Below, piece by piece: positions 7,456 through 13,194 of a stretch of 13,194 nucleotides of DNA (positions within the stretch are counted from its first letter, which is position 1; each line of letters begins with the position of its first letter). The DNA lies in assembly GCA_013152945.1 (NCBI GenBank), contig JAADFL010000194.1:1-13194 (forward strand), written 5' to 3'. The notes beneath the pieces were generated by a model. That model saw nothing but the letters and a program-made list of their open reading frames with translations, did no database searches and had not been told where the DNA came from. Origin of the DNA: Deltaproteobacteria bacterium (lineage in GTDB: Bacteria; Myxococcota_A; JAADFL01). Made by a program: the position numbers and the translations under genes.

Positions 7456-8219
7456 TGGGCTTGAAATTGGCGATAAGCGGAAAAGGCGGGGTTGGAAAGA
7501 CGACAGTAGCGGCCTTGATAGCAAGGATCTTGTCTGCAAGGGGGTCCAAGGTAATAGCCATTGATGCTGACCCGGTTCCGAACCTGGGCGCAGCTCTGGG
7601 TATTCCGGAAGATCGCTTGCCCGAGCCGATATCCGAGCTTTCCGAGATGATACATGAAAGGACCGGCAGCAAGCCGGGTACCATGGGCGGCTTCTTCAAG
7701 CTGAATCCCAAGGTCGATGACTTGCCCGAGAGCCTATCAGAAGAGATCGATGGTATCAAGTTGCTTACAATGGGAACAGTGGACCATGGAGGCTCCGGTT
7801 GCGTGTGTCCCGAGAGTGTCTTGCTCAAGGCCTTGGTTCAGCATCTTGTCCTGCAAAGGGATGAGGTGATTATCATGGACATGGAGGCCGGGGTCGAACA
7901 CCTTGGAAGGGCCACATCAACAGCAGTCGACTTGTTGGCGGTAGTGGTAAATCCCGGCAAGAGGAGTGTTCAGGCTGCGAAAAGGATCCTTCCCCTTGCA
8001 AGGGATCTCAAGATAAAGAGGATAGGAGTTATACTCAACCGTTCCCGGGGACAACAAGATGCAGTGGAAGTAAGGGAGTTGTTACCGGAATTCGAGTTTC
8101 TGGGGGCCCTAACCGAACACGATGAAATTCTCGATAGTGACAGGTTGGGGAAGAGGCCTTTTGACGACATTTCCAAGATCCCGCAAGAAATCTCTTCACT
8201 AATTGAACACATCATATAA
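7455..8219 (+). CDS. cooC: CooC/AcsF-type nickel-insertion ATPase (MinD/ParA family)
   Basis: This cytoplasmic P-loop ATPase loads nickel into the CODH C-cluster (CooC) or assists ACS maturation (AcsF); sequence reading alone does not separate the two. The deviant Walker A motif SGKGGVGKTT (8-17) includes the signature lysine K10. IDADPVPNLG (36-45) is the switch I-type aspartate region, and IIMDMEAGVEHLGR (139-152) is the Walker B/switch II region. C116-V-C118 in GSGCVCPES is the conserved CxC pair that binds metal at the CooC dimer interface. The 254-residue length is normal. GAGGTG (7442-7447), 7 nt upstream, supports the ATG, which shares one base with the stop of the preceding small frame. 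Its position downstream of cooS/acsB supports a maturation role. Confidence 0.93.
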   Translation: MGLKLAISGKGGVGKTTVAALIARILSARGSKVIAIDADPVPNLGAALGIPEDRLPEPISELSEMIHERTGSKPGTMGGFFKLNPKVDDLPESLSEEIDGIKLLTMGTVDHGGSGCVCPESVLLKALVQHLVLQRDEVIIMDMEAGVEHLGRATSTAVDLLAVVVNPGKRSVQAAKRILPLARDLKIKRIGVILNRSRGQQDAVEVRELLPEFEFLGALTEHDEILDSDRLGKRPFDDISKIPQEISSLIEHII

Positions 8220-8321
8220 TATCATTCCTGATGGTTATGTAATACACGTTTCGATTTACGAGGATATCATTCTTGTTCATTATTCGTATATTTTGTTTTT
8301 GAGCAATCCAGGGGGTCGATC

Positions 8322-9044
8322 ATGTCATTACTCGAGGAAATAATCGCCTCTATTGAAGATGATGCACCTGTCAGTGATATCAGGATATGTATTCGTGCGA
8401 CAGCAGTTGTAAGCAAGCACTTGGGACTGTCTTACACATTCCCGAAGATGCATCATGGATATACAGTAGAGGGCCAACCTGCAAACAGGAGACTGTCGGA
8501 TATGAGTGCCCGCAGGTTGGCGGAAATGAGCAAGTCCGTGGATCTCCTTGATGCCGCCGTGGGCCTGGCTGCTATCAATTCACTCTTGGATGCAGACCCG
8601 GAAAGCTTGAAGCCAGGCAATGCACTGGAAGTGATCATTAGAGAAGGTGCAGGCAAAAATGTGACGGTCGTAGGACATTTTCCCTTTGTCAATAGATTGA
8701 AAGAGCAGGTGAAAAAACTATGGGTCCTTGAACTGGTGCCGCAAGAGGGAGACTTACCGTCTTCCGAGGCATCCAGGGTCATACCAAGATCGGACGTGGT
8801 GGCCATAACAGGAACGGCATTGATCAACCATACGTTGGAAGATCTCCTGGATATGGCCAGGGACAAATATGTGGTTCTTCTAGGTCCGAGTACGCCTGCG
8901 AGCAAAGTCTTTTTCAATTACGGCGTGGATGCTGTTTGTGGATCCCTGGTCGATGATGCAGATGCAGTCCTGCGCGGAGTCAGCGAGGGTGTGAGCTTCA
9001 GGTACCTCGAGGGATTGAAACCTTTCATCATGTTCAAGCCCTGA
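8322..9044 (+). CDS. DUF4213/DUF364 domain protein, putative heavy-metal chelation
   Basis: This 240-residue cytoplasmic protein has an N-terminal DUF4213-like domain (about 8-95, with GLAAINSLL) and a Rossmann-like DUF364 domain (about 105-235). The latter shows VVGHFPFVNRL (116-126), AITGTALINHTLEDLL (161-176) and LLGPSTPASKVFFNYGVDAV (186-205). The family has been described as a putative heavy-metal chelation domain on structural grounds; its reaction is not established to my knowledge. Lying 102 bp after cooC, it may handle nickel, cobalt or a corrinoid for CODH/ACS, which is inference from position. AGGGGG (8310-8315), 6 nt before ATG, fixes the start. The 102-bp gap could hold its own promoter, but none is clear. 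A strong hairpin follows the stop. Confidence 0.82.
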   Translation: MSLLEEIIASIEDDAPVSDIRICIRATAVVSKHLGLSYTFPKMHHGYTVEGQPANRRLSDMSARRLAEMSKSVDLLDAAVGLAAINSLLDADPESLKPGNALEVIIREGAGKNVTVVGHFPFVNRLKEQVKKLWVLELVPQEGDLPSSEASRVIPRSDVVAITGTALINHTLEDLLDMARDKYVVLLGPSTPASKVFFNYGVDAVCGSLVDDADAVLRGVSEGVSFRYLEGLKPFIMFKP

Positions 9045-9064
9045 TCCGGTTTGGTTCTACGTTC

Positions 9065-9095
9065 CCCCTTTCTCCCATTTCATGGGCGAAAGGGG
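9065..9095 (+). terminator. Strong hairpin ending the CODH/ACS-cooC block
   Basis: CCCCTTTC (9065-9072) pairs with GAAAGGGG (9088-9095), and inside it CCCAT (9074-9078) pairs with ATGGG (9082-9086) around a 3-nt loop, with one T/C mismatch. This gives 13 paired bases 20 bp after the DUF364 stop. The downstream sequence is only moderately T-rich (TTCTTTTCT at 9106-9114), so it is a likely but not textbook intrinsic terminator. Confidence 0.65.
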
Positions 9096-9122
9096 ATTAA
9101 GGAATTCTTTTCTAATTTCAAA

Positions 9123-9405
9123 AGGTCGGGACAATGAGCTCGAAGCTCGAAGCTGAAAACTCAAGGCGTAAAGCTCAAAGCAAAAAGCGATAAGTTCGTA
9201 TTTCGTATAGCTCGTAGTTGGTAGCTCGTGGTTTAAAGCACAAACTAAAAATCCGATTTGGTACGGAAATCCAAATAAACAATTGTATTGAATAGGTTAA
9301 GCATTGGACGAGTGAATGGCGTTTGTATGGTAATGGATTTTTTGCTGACGCGAGACTTCATGAAATGACGGCATTTTTTGGGTGCCATGATAATCAACCT
9401 GGGTG
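9123..9405 (+). repeat. Direct repeat copy A (pair with 12648-12924), starting with an FGE-gene 3' fossil
   Basis: These 283 bp match copy B downstream of the FGE-like gene at roughly 85% by eye. Perfect shared blocks include the 41 bp starting AAAGCACAAACTAAAAATCC, about 30 bp around AACAATTGTATTGAATAGG and 28 bp starting GTTTGTATGGTAATGG. The first 15 bases (9123-9137) read AGG TCG GGA CAA TGA, that is R-S-G-Q-stop, identical in peptide to the end of the FGE-like protein. Eight in-phase 7-bp units follow (9137-9192). ATTTGG (9256-9261) and CCAAAT (9271-9276) form an internal inverted repeat. No transposase is seen and no clear target duplication or terminal inverted repeat is visible. Confidence 0.93.
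9137..9192 (+). repeat. Eight degenerate heptamers (AGCTSAA type) in copy A
   Basis: Reading in steps of 7 from 9137 gives AGCTCGA, AGCTCGA, AGCTGAA, AACTCAA, GGCGTAA, AGCTCAA, AGCAAAA and AGCGATA. Copy B has the same number of units and the same last unit. Heptameric short tandem repeats are known from cyanobacterial intergenic DNA; similarity to those is only formal. Confidence 0.85.
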
Positions 9406-9513
9406 ATTTACCCAATTTAGGGTATTTTTATTATTTCCAGCATAAATGATAATGAAATTGTGTTTTACGTAAAAAAGGTCTCTTTGGAGTGAAATAGTAT
9501 TGAGGGGCTTGCC
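9406..9513 (+). promoter_or_regulatory. AT-rich leader of the PEGA/FGE cassette
   Basis: This stretch between repeat copy A and the PEGA gene is unique and AT-rich. It holds a 12-bp perfect palindrome, TTTTACGTAAAA (9463-9474), 40 bp before the start codon, and the ribosome site GAGGGG (9502-9507). It is where the cassette promoter should lie, but no convincing -35/-10 pair is visible. The palindrome could be an operator. Confidence 0.3.
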
Positions 9514-10890
9514 ATGAAGGTTTCTTGTCTGGTCATCCTTCTTTCCTTGATGGGTGTTGGTGCCGGCGAGGAAGTTCCTCGAATAGCAGTGTTCGACTTC
9601 AAAGGGATGGGATTGGACGAGATGGAGCTTCGGTTCCTGATGGAGGAGATACTCGTAGAGATAGATGGCACAGGCAAGTTCAAGTCCATCGGCAAGTCGG
9701 ACCTGGAGACGATGCTGGGCATGGAGGAGCTGAAGCAGCAGCTAAATAGCAACTGCGATACCTCGTGCATGGCGGAGATAGCAGGAACGATCGGAGCCAG
9801 GTACGTGCTCGCCGGGTTGGTGTCCAAGACAGGGGACGAGTACCTCGTCTTGATGAAGATGATAGACCAGATGCGTGCAAATGTGCTGCGTAGAATAAGC
9901 AGGCGGATAAAGGGAACGCGCAGTGCAGTATATCGCACGTTGCCAGGGATGTTGTCGGAGGTGCTGGGCCTGAAGGTAACTGCTGTCGGCAAGGAGAAAG
10001 CAAAGAAAGGCTCGGGCGTGGGCTATATCGAGGTGTCCAGCCTTCCTCTCGAGACCCGGAAGAGCGAGATCGTGCTAGATGGTCGGGTAATGGCTGAGCG
10101 CACCCCGGGCACATTAAAGGACGTTCCAGCAGGAGAGCATACAGTGCTCGTGCGGCGATTCGGTTACCAGGAGTGGAAGGACAAAGTAACAGTGGAGAGT
10201 GACAAAATAACCCGAGTCGTCGCAAGGTTGGAGCCGCTTGGAAGATTATTTGTGAACTCGTCGCCAACTGGTGCCCAAGTCAGTCTGGACGGCAAGGTTT
10301 CAGGCAAGACGCCATTGAGGGTCGCTGTCGAGCCTGGCGATCACCTGTTGGAGTTGAGCTATGGCAATGATTATCTTCCGTATAAAAAACGTATCAATGT
10401 GCTTTCAGGAAAAGTGAACGACATTCGTGTGACACTCGAGAAAAAAGGTAGAGACAAGAAAAAAAAGGCTTTGGCGTTGGTAAATGGTGTTGTGTCGAAC
10501 AAGGGTGACAAGAGCGATTCACAAGGAGGTCTGGATAGTTATGACTGGGGTTGGATACTGACAGGAGCTGCGATGGCTCTTGCAGCCGGAGCCGGCATTT
10601 CGGTCGTGTTAGGGGCATTGGACGAGTCGGAGGCGGACTCGAGATACGCGGATTACAAGAGGAATCCTACCGAGGCTGGAGCAAAGCTGGTCAAGGATGC
10701 AGGGGATACTGCTGCCATGGAGTATAACATTGCCTGGGGACTTGGAGGAGTAGGGGCTGCCTTGCTCGTTGGCGGAATAATATCTTTTTCGTTTTCGCCT
10801 GATGATGGTGAAGGAGTCAGCTATAGGGTTTCGCCTACGTTCTTTACCAACGGGTTTGGGTTGGTCATAGGTTTGGAGGCGTGGCAGTGA
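9514..10890 (+). CDS. Exported CsgG/TolB-like protein with two PEGA domains and two C-terminal membrane helices
   Basis: I recognise the architecture but not a named gene. A short signal peptide (MKVSCLVILLSLMGVGAGEE, residues 1-20) is followed by a CsgG/FlgO/TolB-like alpha-beta domain (about 21-155). This starts RIAVFDFKGMG and contains C81-x3-C85 in CDTSCMAEIAGTIGARYVLAG, a signature seen in many deltaproteobacterial PEGA proteins. Two PEGA domains follow: about 169-240 (TPGTLKDVPAGEHTVLVRRF) and 243-308 (LFVNSSPTGAQVSLDG). A lysine-rich linker (309-335) leads to hydrophobic helices at about 346-369 and 406-428. PEGA domains are associated with the cell surface or envelope. GAGGGG (9502-9507), 6 nt before ATG, fixes the start. 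The stop overlaps the start of the lipoprotein gene, so the two are translated together and may form one envelope complex (inference). Confidence 0.85.
   Translation: MKVSCLVILLSLMGVGAGEEVPRIAVFDFKGMGLDEMELRFLMEEILVEIDGTGKFKSIGKSDLETMLGMEELKQQLNSNCDTSCMAEIAGTIGARYVLAGLVSKTGDEYLVLMKMIDQMRANVLRRISRRIKGTRSAVYRTLPGMLSEVLGLKVTAVGKEKAKKGSGVGYIEVSSLPLETRKSEIVLDGRVMAERTPGTLKDVPAGEHTVLVRRFGYQEWKDKVTVESDKITRVVARLEPLGRLFVNSSPTGAQVSLDGKVSGKTPLRVAVEPGDHLLELSYGNDYLPYKKRINVLSGKVNDIRVTLEKKGRDKKKKALALVNGVVSNKGDKSDSQGGLDSYDWGWILTGAAMALAAGAGISVVLGALDESEADSRYADYKRNPTEAGAKLVKDAGDTAAMEYNIAWGLGGVGAALLVGGIISFSFSPDDGEGVSYRVSPTFFTNGFGLVIGLEAWQ
10875..10879 (+). promoter_or_regulatory. Ribosome binding site favouring the GTG at 10887
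   Basis: GGAGG lies 7 nt before GTG at 10887, but only 1 nt before the alternative GTG at 10881. The 10887 start also gives the usual 4-base GTGA overlap with the stop of the PEGA gene. Confidence 0.7.
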
Positions 10891-12662
10891 GCGTTAGAAA
10901 TTCATTGATGATTTTTTGTTGCATTGCCTTTGTATTGCTGGCCGGCTGTGAAGTTCACTATGATTTGAGCTTACATAAGAGCAATTCTGATTCGGACGTG
11001 GACACGGATTTAGATATAGATTTAGACATAGACGCAGATACCGATACAGACACGGATACTGATACGGATACGTATGCCGATACGGATACCGACACAGATA
11101 CCGGCACATTGCTTAAGGCCAACGGAGAATCTTGCGATAGTGGCTCCGAATGTTTGAGCCACCACTGCCAAAACAGGTTCTGCTGCCCTTCCGGGGACTG
11201 CTGCGACGTGGCCGGGAGTTGCCCGAACGGTTACTCCACGGCTGCGAGTTGTGGCAATCCATCGACGTGCCAGGGCAGTCGTGGAGATCCGGCCTGCAAT
11301 GCCGACCACCAGTGCGGGACAGTTACTGTTGAGGACGACAGTGCTTGCGACAGCAACGTTGTTTGCAAATCCGCGTACTGCTCTGATGCTGATGGAAAGG
11401 CGTACGGGCCCGATACCTGCGCCGGCGGCAAGGAGCAAACCGGGTGCCCTGACAACGGGGGCAGCACTTCATGTGGAGGATACCTATGCAACAACGATGT
11501 GTGCCATGAAAGTTGTTCGTCCAATGCCGAGTGCGCATCAGGATATGTCTGCGGCAAGTCAGAGTGCAGGGTTGACAGCGATAATGACGGCATAGCAGAT
11601 GACGGAGATGGGAGCGGCAAGTCGGGCGACAACCCTTGTAAAGGTGGAGTAAAGATAGATTGCGACGATAACTGCGTGGGTATAGCCAACGCGGACCAGG
11701 CAGACTCGAATTCGGACGGCATAGGCGATGCGTGCGAAGACGGCGAGTTCGTATTGGTGCCTGCAGGCAGCTTCTGGATGGGCAGCCCGGCTGGTTGCCC
11801 TGGACCTAGCGGGTACCCCGGCGACTGCACATCCGAACCCGGTCGTGAAGACGACGAGAATCTTCACAAGGTGACACTGACGCACAGTTTTTGGATCCTG
11901 CGGCACGAGGTGACACAAGCCGAGTTCAAAAAGTTGATGGCGTGGAATCCGAGCTACTTTTCATCATGTGGAGATGACTGTCCTGTGGAGCAGGTCAGTT
12001 GGTACGATACATTAGCGTACGTCAATGAGTTGTCTAAACATGACGGGTATGTACCCTGCTTTGTACTGTCGAACGTGACTTGTATGTCAGGAGGCGGCGT
12101 TGGTACGAATTACATGGCCTGCTTCGACGATGACGCAACGTACGGGGGCATTGATTCTGCTGATGTGGCCCTGAACAACGGTGCGGTCACGGTGTACGAG
12201 TGCGGAGGTTATCGCCTGCCGACCGAGGCTGAGTGGGAGTATGCCGCCCGTGCCGGCAGCAACACGGCGTTTTACCCGAGCCCTGGCAACGACGGTAAGA
12301 TCAAGATCACAAAAGATGAGTGCGATACAGTGGATCCGAACCTGAAACAGATCGGCTGGTATTGTGGTAATGCGAATGACACGACGCATCCGGTTGGTGA
12401 GAAGGAAGCGAATGCCTGGGGTCTCTATGACATGCTCGGCAACGTGGAGGAGTGGGCGTGGGACCGGTATCAGGTGTCTTATGAGAACGATGTAGACACC
12501 GACCCTGTGGGACCGGATACAGGCTCGCGCCGGGTCAATCGCGGCGGTGGCTGGATCGAGATCGACTTCGCCCGCGACTGCCGTGCGGCGAATCGCAGCT
12601 GGAGCGAGCCGGGCCCCCGCTACAGCTTCCTGGGGTTTCGGACTGCAAGGTCAGGACAATGA
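10887..12662 (+). CDS. Cys-rich lipoprotein with Asp-Thr linker, thrombospondin type 3-like repeat and FGE-sulfatase domain
   Basis: The 591-residue product starts MSVRNSLMIFCCIAFVLLAGC, a lipoprotein signal with lipobox L-A-G-C21. Next come an acidic linker of alternating Asp and Thr/Leu/Ile (35-72), a Cys-rich region (83-227) and a thrombospondin type 3-like calcium-binding segment (about 229-283: DSDNDGIADD ... DSNSDGIGDAC). An FGE-sulfatase (SUMF1-like) C-type lectin-fold domain spans about 287-588. It opens FVLVPAGSFWMGS and carries RLPTEAEWEYAARAG (443-457), GLYDMLGNVEEW (512-523) and RGGGW (552-556). True formylglycine-generating enzymes have a Cys pair just after RGGS; here the region reads IEIDFARDC with a single late Cys, so this is probably a non-catalytic binding paralogue. 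The first base of its start lies inside the PEGA gene. Its last codons and stop (R-S-G-Q-stop) lie inside repeat copy B. An alternative start is GTG 10881 (593 residues). Confidence 0.9.
   Translation: MSVRNSLMIFCCIAFVLLAGCEVHYDLSLHKSNSDSDVDTDLDIDLDIDADTDTDTDTDTDTYADTDTDTDTGTLLKANGESCDSGSECLSHHCQNRFCCPSGDCCDVAGSCPNGYSTAASCGNPSTCQGSRGDPACNADHQCGTVTVEDDSACDSNVVCKSAYCSDADGKAYGPDTCAGGKEQTGCPDNGGSTSCGGYLCNNDVCHESCSSNAECASGYVCGKSECRVDSDNDGIADDGDGSGKSGDNPCKGGVKIDCDDNCVGIANADQADSNSDGIGDACEDGEFVLVPAGSFWMGSPAGCPGPSGYPGDCTSEPGREDDENLHKVTLTHSFWILRHEVTQAEFKKLMAWNPSYFSSCGDDCPVEQVSWYDTLAYVNELSKHDGYVPCFVLSNVTCMSGGGVGTNYMACFDDDATYGGIDSADVALNNGAVTVYECGGYRLPTEAEWEYAARAGSNTAFYPSPGNDGKIKITKDECDTVDPNLKQIGWYCGNANDTTHPVGEKEANAWGLYDMLGNVEEWAWDRYQVSYENDVDTDPVGPDTGSRRVNRGGGWIEIDFARDCRAANRSWSEPGPRYSFLGFRTARSGQ
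10989..11102 (+). repeat. In-frame GAYACN hexamer tract coding Asp-Thr repeats
   Basis: The tract encodes an acidic linker just after the lipoprotein cysteine. From 11037 to 11102 it is almost pure GA(T/C)-AC(N) hexamers, interrupted once by TAT-GCC (Tyr-Ala). The upstream part (10989-11036) alternates Asp with Ser, Val, Thr, Leu or Ile. The codon third positions vary, suggesting selection on the peptide, while hexamer gain or loss would keep the frame. Confidence 0.85.
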
Positions 12663-12924
12663 GCTCAAAGCTCGAAGCTGAAAGCTGAAAGTTCAAAGCT
12701 GAAAGCGAAAAGCGATAAGTTCGTACCTGGTAGTTGGTAGCTCGTGGTTGAAAGCACAAACTAAAAATCCGATTTGGTACGGAAATCCAAAATATAAACA
12801 ATTGTATTGAATAGGTTAAGCATGGTGCGAACGACCAGTGTTTGTATGGTAATGGATTTTTTGCTGATGCGAAACTTCCTGAAATGACAGCGTTTTTTGA
12901 GTGCCATGAAAATCAACCTGGGTG
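12648..12924 (+). repeat. Direct repeat copy B (pair with 9123-9405)
   Basis: These 277 bp begin inside the last five codons of the FGE-like gene and run on downstream. The order of blocks is the same as in copy A: R-S-G-Q-stop, heptamer array, TAGTTGGTAGCTCGTGG, the 41-bp conserved block with TTTGG ... CCAAA, the TTGTATTGAATAGG block, and the final AATCAACCTGGGTG. Homology stops exactly where a long G-run starts. Together, copies A and B bracket the PEGA/FGE cassette in the same orientation. Confidence 0.93.
12662..12717 (+). repeat. Eight degenerate heptamers (AGCTSAA type) in copy B
   Basis: In steps of 7 from 12662: AGCTCAA, AGCTCGA, AGCTGAA, AGCTGAA, AGTTCAA, AGCTGAA, AGCGAAA and AGCGATA. 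The array begins on the last base of the FGE-like gene's stop codon, exactly as copy A's array begins on the fossil stop. It is less degenerate than copy A. Confidence 0.87.
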
Positions 12925-13137
12925 GGGAGGGGGGGGTGCGTACACCTCCTAGGGGCTATTATGCCCCCTTTCTTAGGTGTCCACAAAATCGGGGCAGAGA
13001 CATGTGTTCGTTTTGGCCCGTTAATCCGGGTCATGCCCCCTCTGCCTAAGGGAGAAGGGGACCTGGCGGAGGAGGGGGGGCCTGTACCAATTGGAAATGG
13101 GGAAAAAGGGGAAAAGGTGAGATTATGGTACTTATGA
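12925..13137. other. G-rich, hairpin-rich spacer between convergent genes
   Basis: No gene is supported here. Structures seen: a G-run G3-T-G4-A-G8 (12920-12936) able to form a G-quadruplex; a bulged hairpin with CACCT (12943-12947)/AGGTG (12975-12979) outside and GGGGC (12952-12956)/GCCCC (12963-12967) inside; GGGGCA (12991-12996)/TGCCCC (13034-13039) enclosing CCCG (13017-13020)/CGGG (13027-13030); and CCCCT (13036-13040)/AGGGG (13056-13060) with CC/GG inside. Another G7 run lies at 13074-13080. Such stacked palindromes resemble REP-like intergenic elements, and one could act as a terminator for either convergent gene; neither is proven. Confidence 0.45.
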
Positions 13138-13194
13138 TCAGGTCTTCAGGATTTCCCTGCTGATTATTATCCGCTGGATTTCGCTCGTTCCCTC
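13138..13194 (-). CDS. Acyl-CoA dehydrogenase, C-terminal 18 residues (5' part outside window)
   Basis: Read on the minus strand from the window edge, the frame gives EGTSEIQRIIISREILKT followed by TGA (complement of 13138-13140). The E-G-T-x-x-I-Q-R segment is the C-terminal hallmark of acyl-CoA dehydrogenases, where the Glu of EGT is the catalytic base in short- and medium-chain enzymes; R-x-I-L at the end also fits. The flavoenzyme oxidises acyl-CoA in fatty- or amino-acid degradation; the substrate cannot be told from this fragment. It converges on the PEGA/FGE cassette, so it is outside both transcription units described here. Confidence 0.85.
   Translation of the reverse strand, partial: EGTSEIQRIIISREILKT

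Noticed and set aside
9137-9192. CRISPR array
   Set aside because: The 7-bp units abut each other without spacers.
9123-9405. Insertion sequence or MITE
   Set aside because: No transposase, no clear terminal inverted repeats and no target-site duplication are visible; the left edge lies within a gene 3' end, which fits duplication or recombination better.
9465-9992. 175-codon minus-strand frame over the start of the PEGA gene
   Set aside because: It is antisense to a gene with clear signal peptide and domain signatures, its composition is the complement of those codons, and no family is recognised.
12922-13137. 71-codon plus-strand open frame after repeat copy B
   Set aside because: It starts inside the G-run, has no ribosome site, and its peptide simply follows the palindromic G/C-rich sequence (PLPKGEGDLAEE type), which often gives spurious frames.

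Overview
The window comes from an anaerobic bacterium using the Wood-Ljungdahl (reductive acetyl-CoA) pathway. The acetyl-CoA synthase has the bacterial architecture, with the large N-terminal domain that archaeal versions lack. The right-hand part carries a PEGA-domain protein and a Cys-rich/FGE-sulfatase lipoprotein with an Asp-Thr linker, a style common in Myxococcota/Desulfobacterota-type ('deltaproteobacterial') genomes. That placement is an inference from gene style; no phylogenetic marker is present.

Left region (1-9044, all + strand) is a carbon monoxide dehydrogenase/acetyl-CoA synthase locus. In order it holds the C-terminal part of a HoxU/NuoG-like iron-sulfur protein, cut by the window edge; the Ni-CODH catalytic subunit (cooS/acsA); acetyl-CoA synthase (acsB); the corrinoid iron-sulfur protein large subunit (acsC); and methyl-H4folate:CoFeSP methyltransferase (acsE). 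After a 500-bp spacer with two candidate microprotein genes come the nickel-insertion ATPase cooC and a DUF4213/DUF364 protein with a proposed metal-chelation fold. AcsE moves the methyl group from methyl-H4folate to the cobalt of CoFeSP, CODH makes CO from CO2, and ACS joins methyl, CO and CoA. CooC, and possibly the DUF364 protein, serve metal-centre assembly. The CoFeSP small subunit gene (acsD) is not in the window. A strong hairpin at 9065-9095 closes this block.

Right region (9123-12924) is a two-gene surface-protein cassette, PEGA protein plus FGE-like lipoprotein, translationally overlapping. It is bracketed by two copies of a roughly 280-bp direct repeat, each starting with eight in-phase heptamers of AGCTSAA type. 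The upstream copy begins with a fossil of the last four codons and stop (R-S-G-Q-stop) of an FGE-like gene. This suggests that the cassette was once duplicated in tandem or moves by recombination through these repeats. I consider this the least expected structure in the window.

Far right (12925-13194) is a G-rich, hairpin-rich spacer, then on the minus strand the last 18 codons of an acyl-CoA dehydrogenase gene, recognisable from its EGTSEIQR-type C-terminus.
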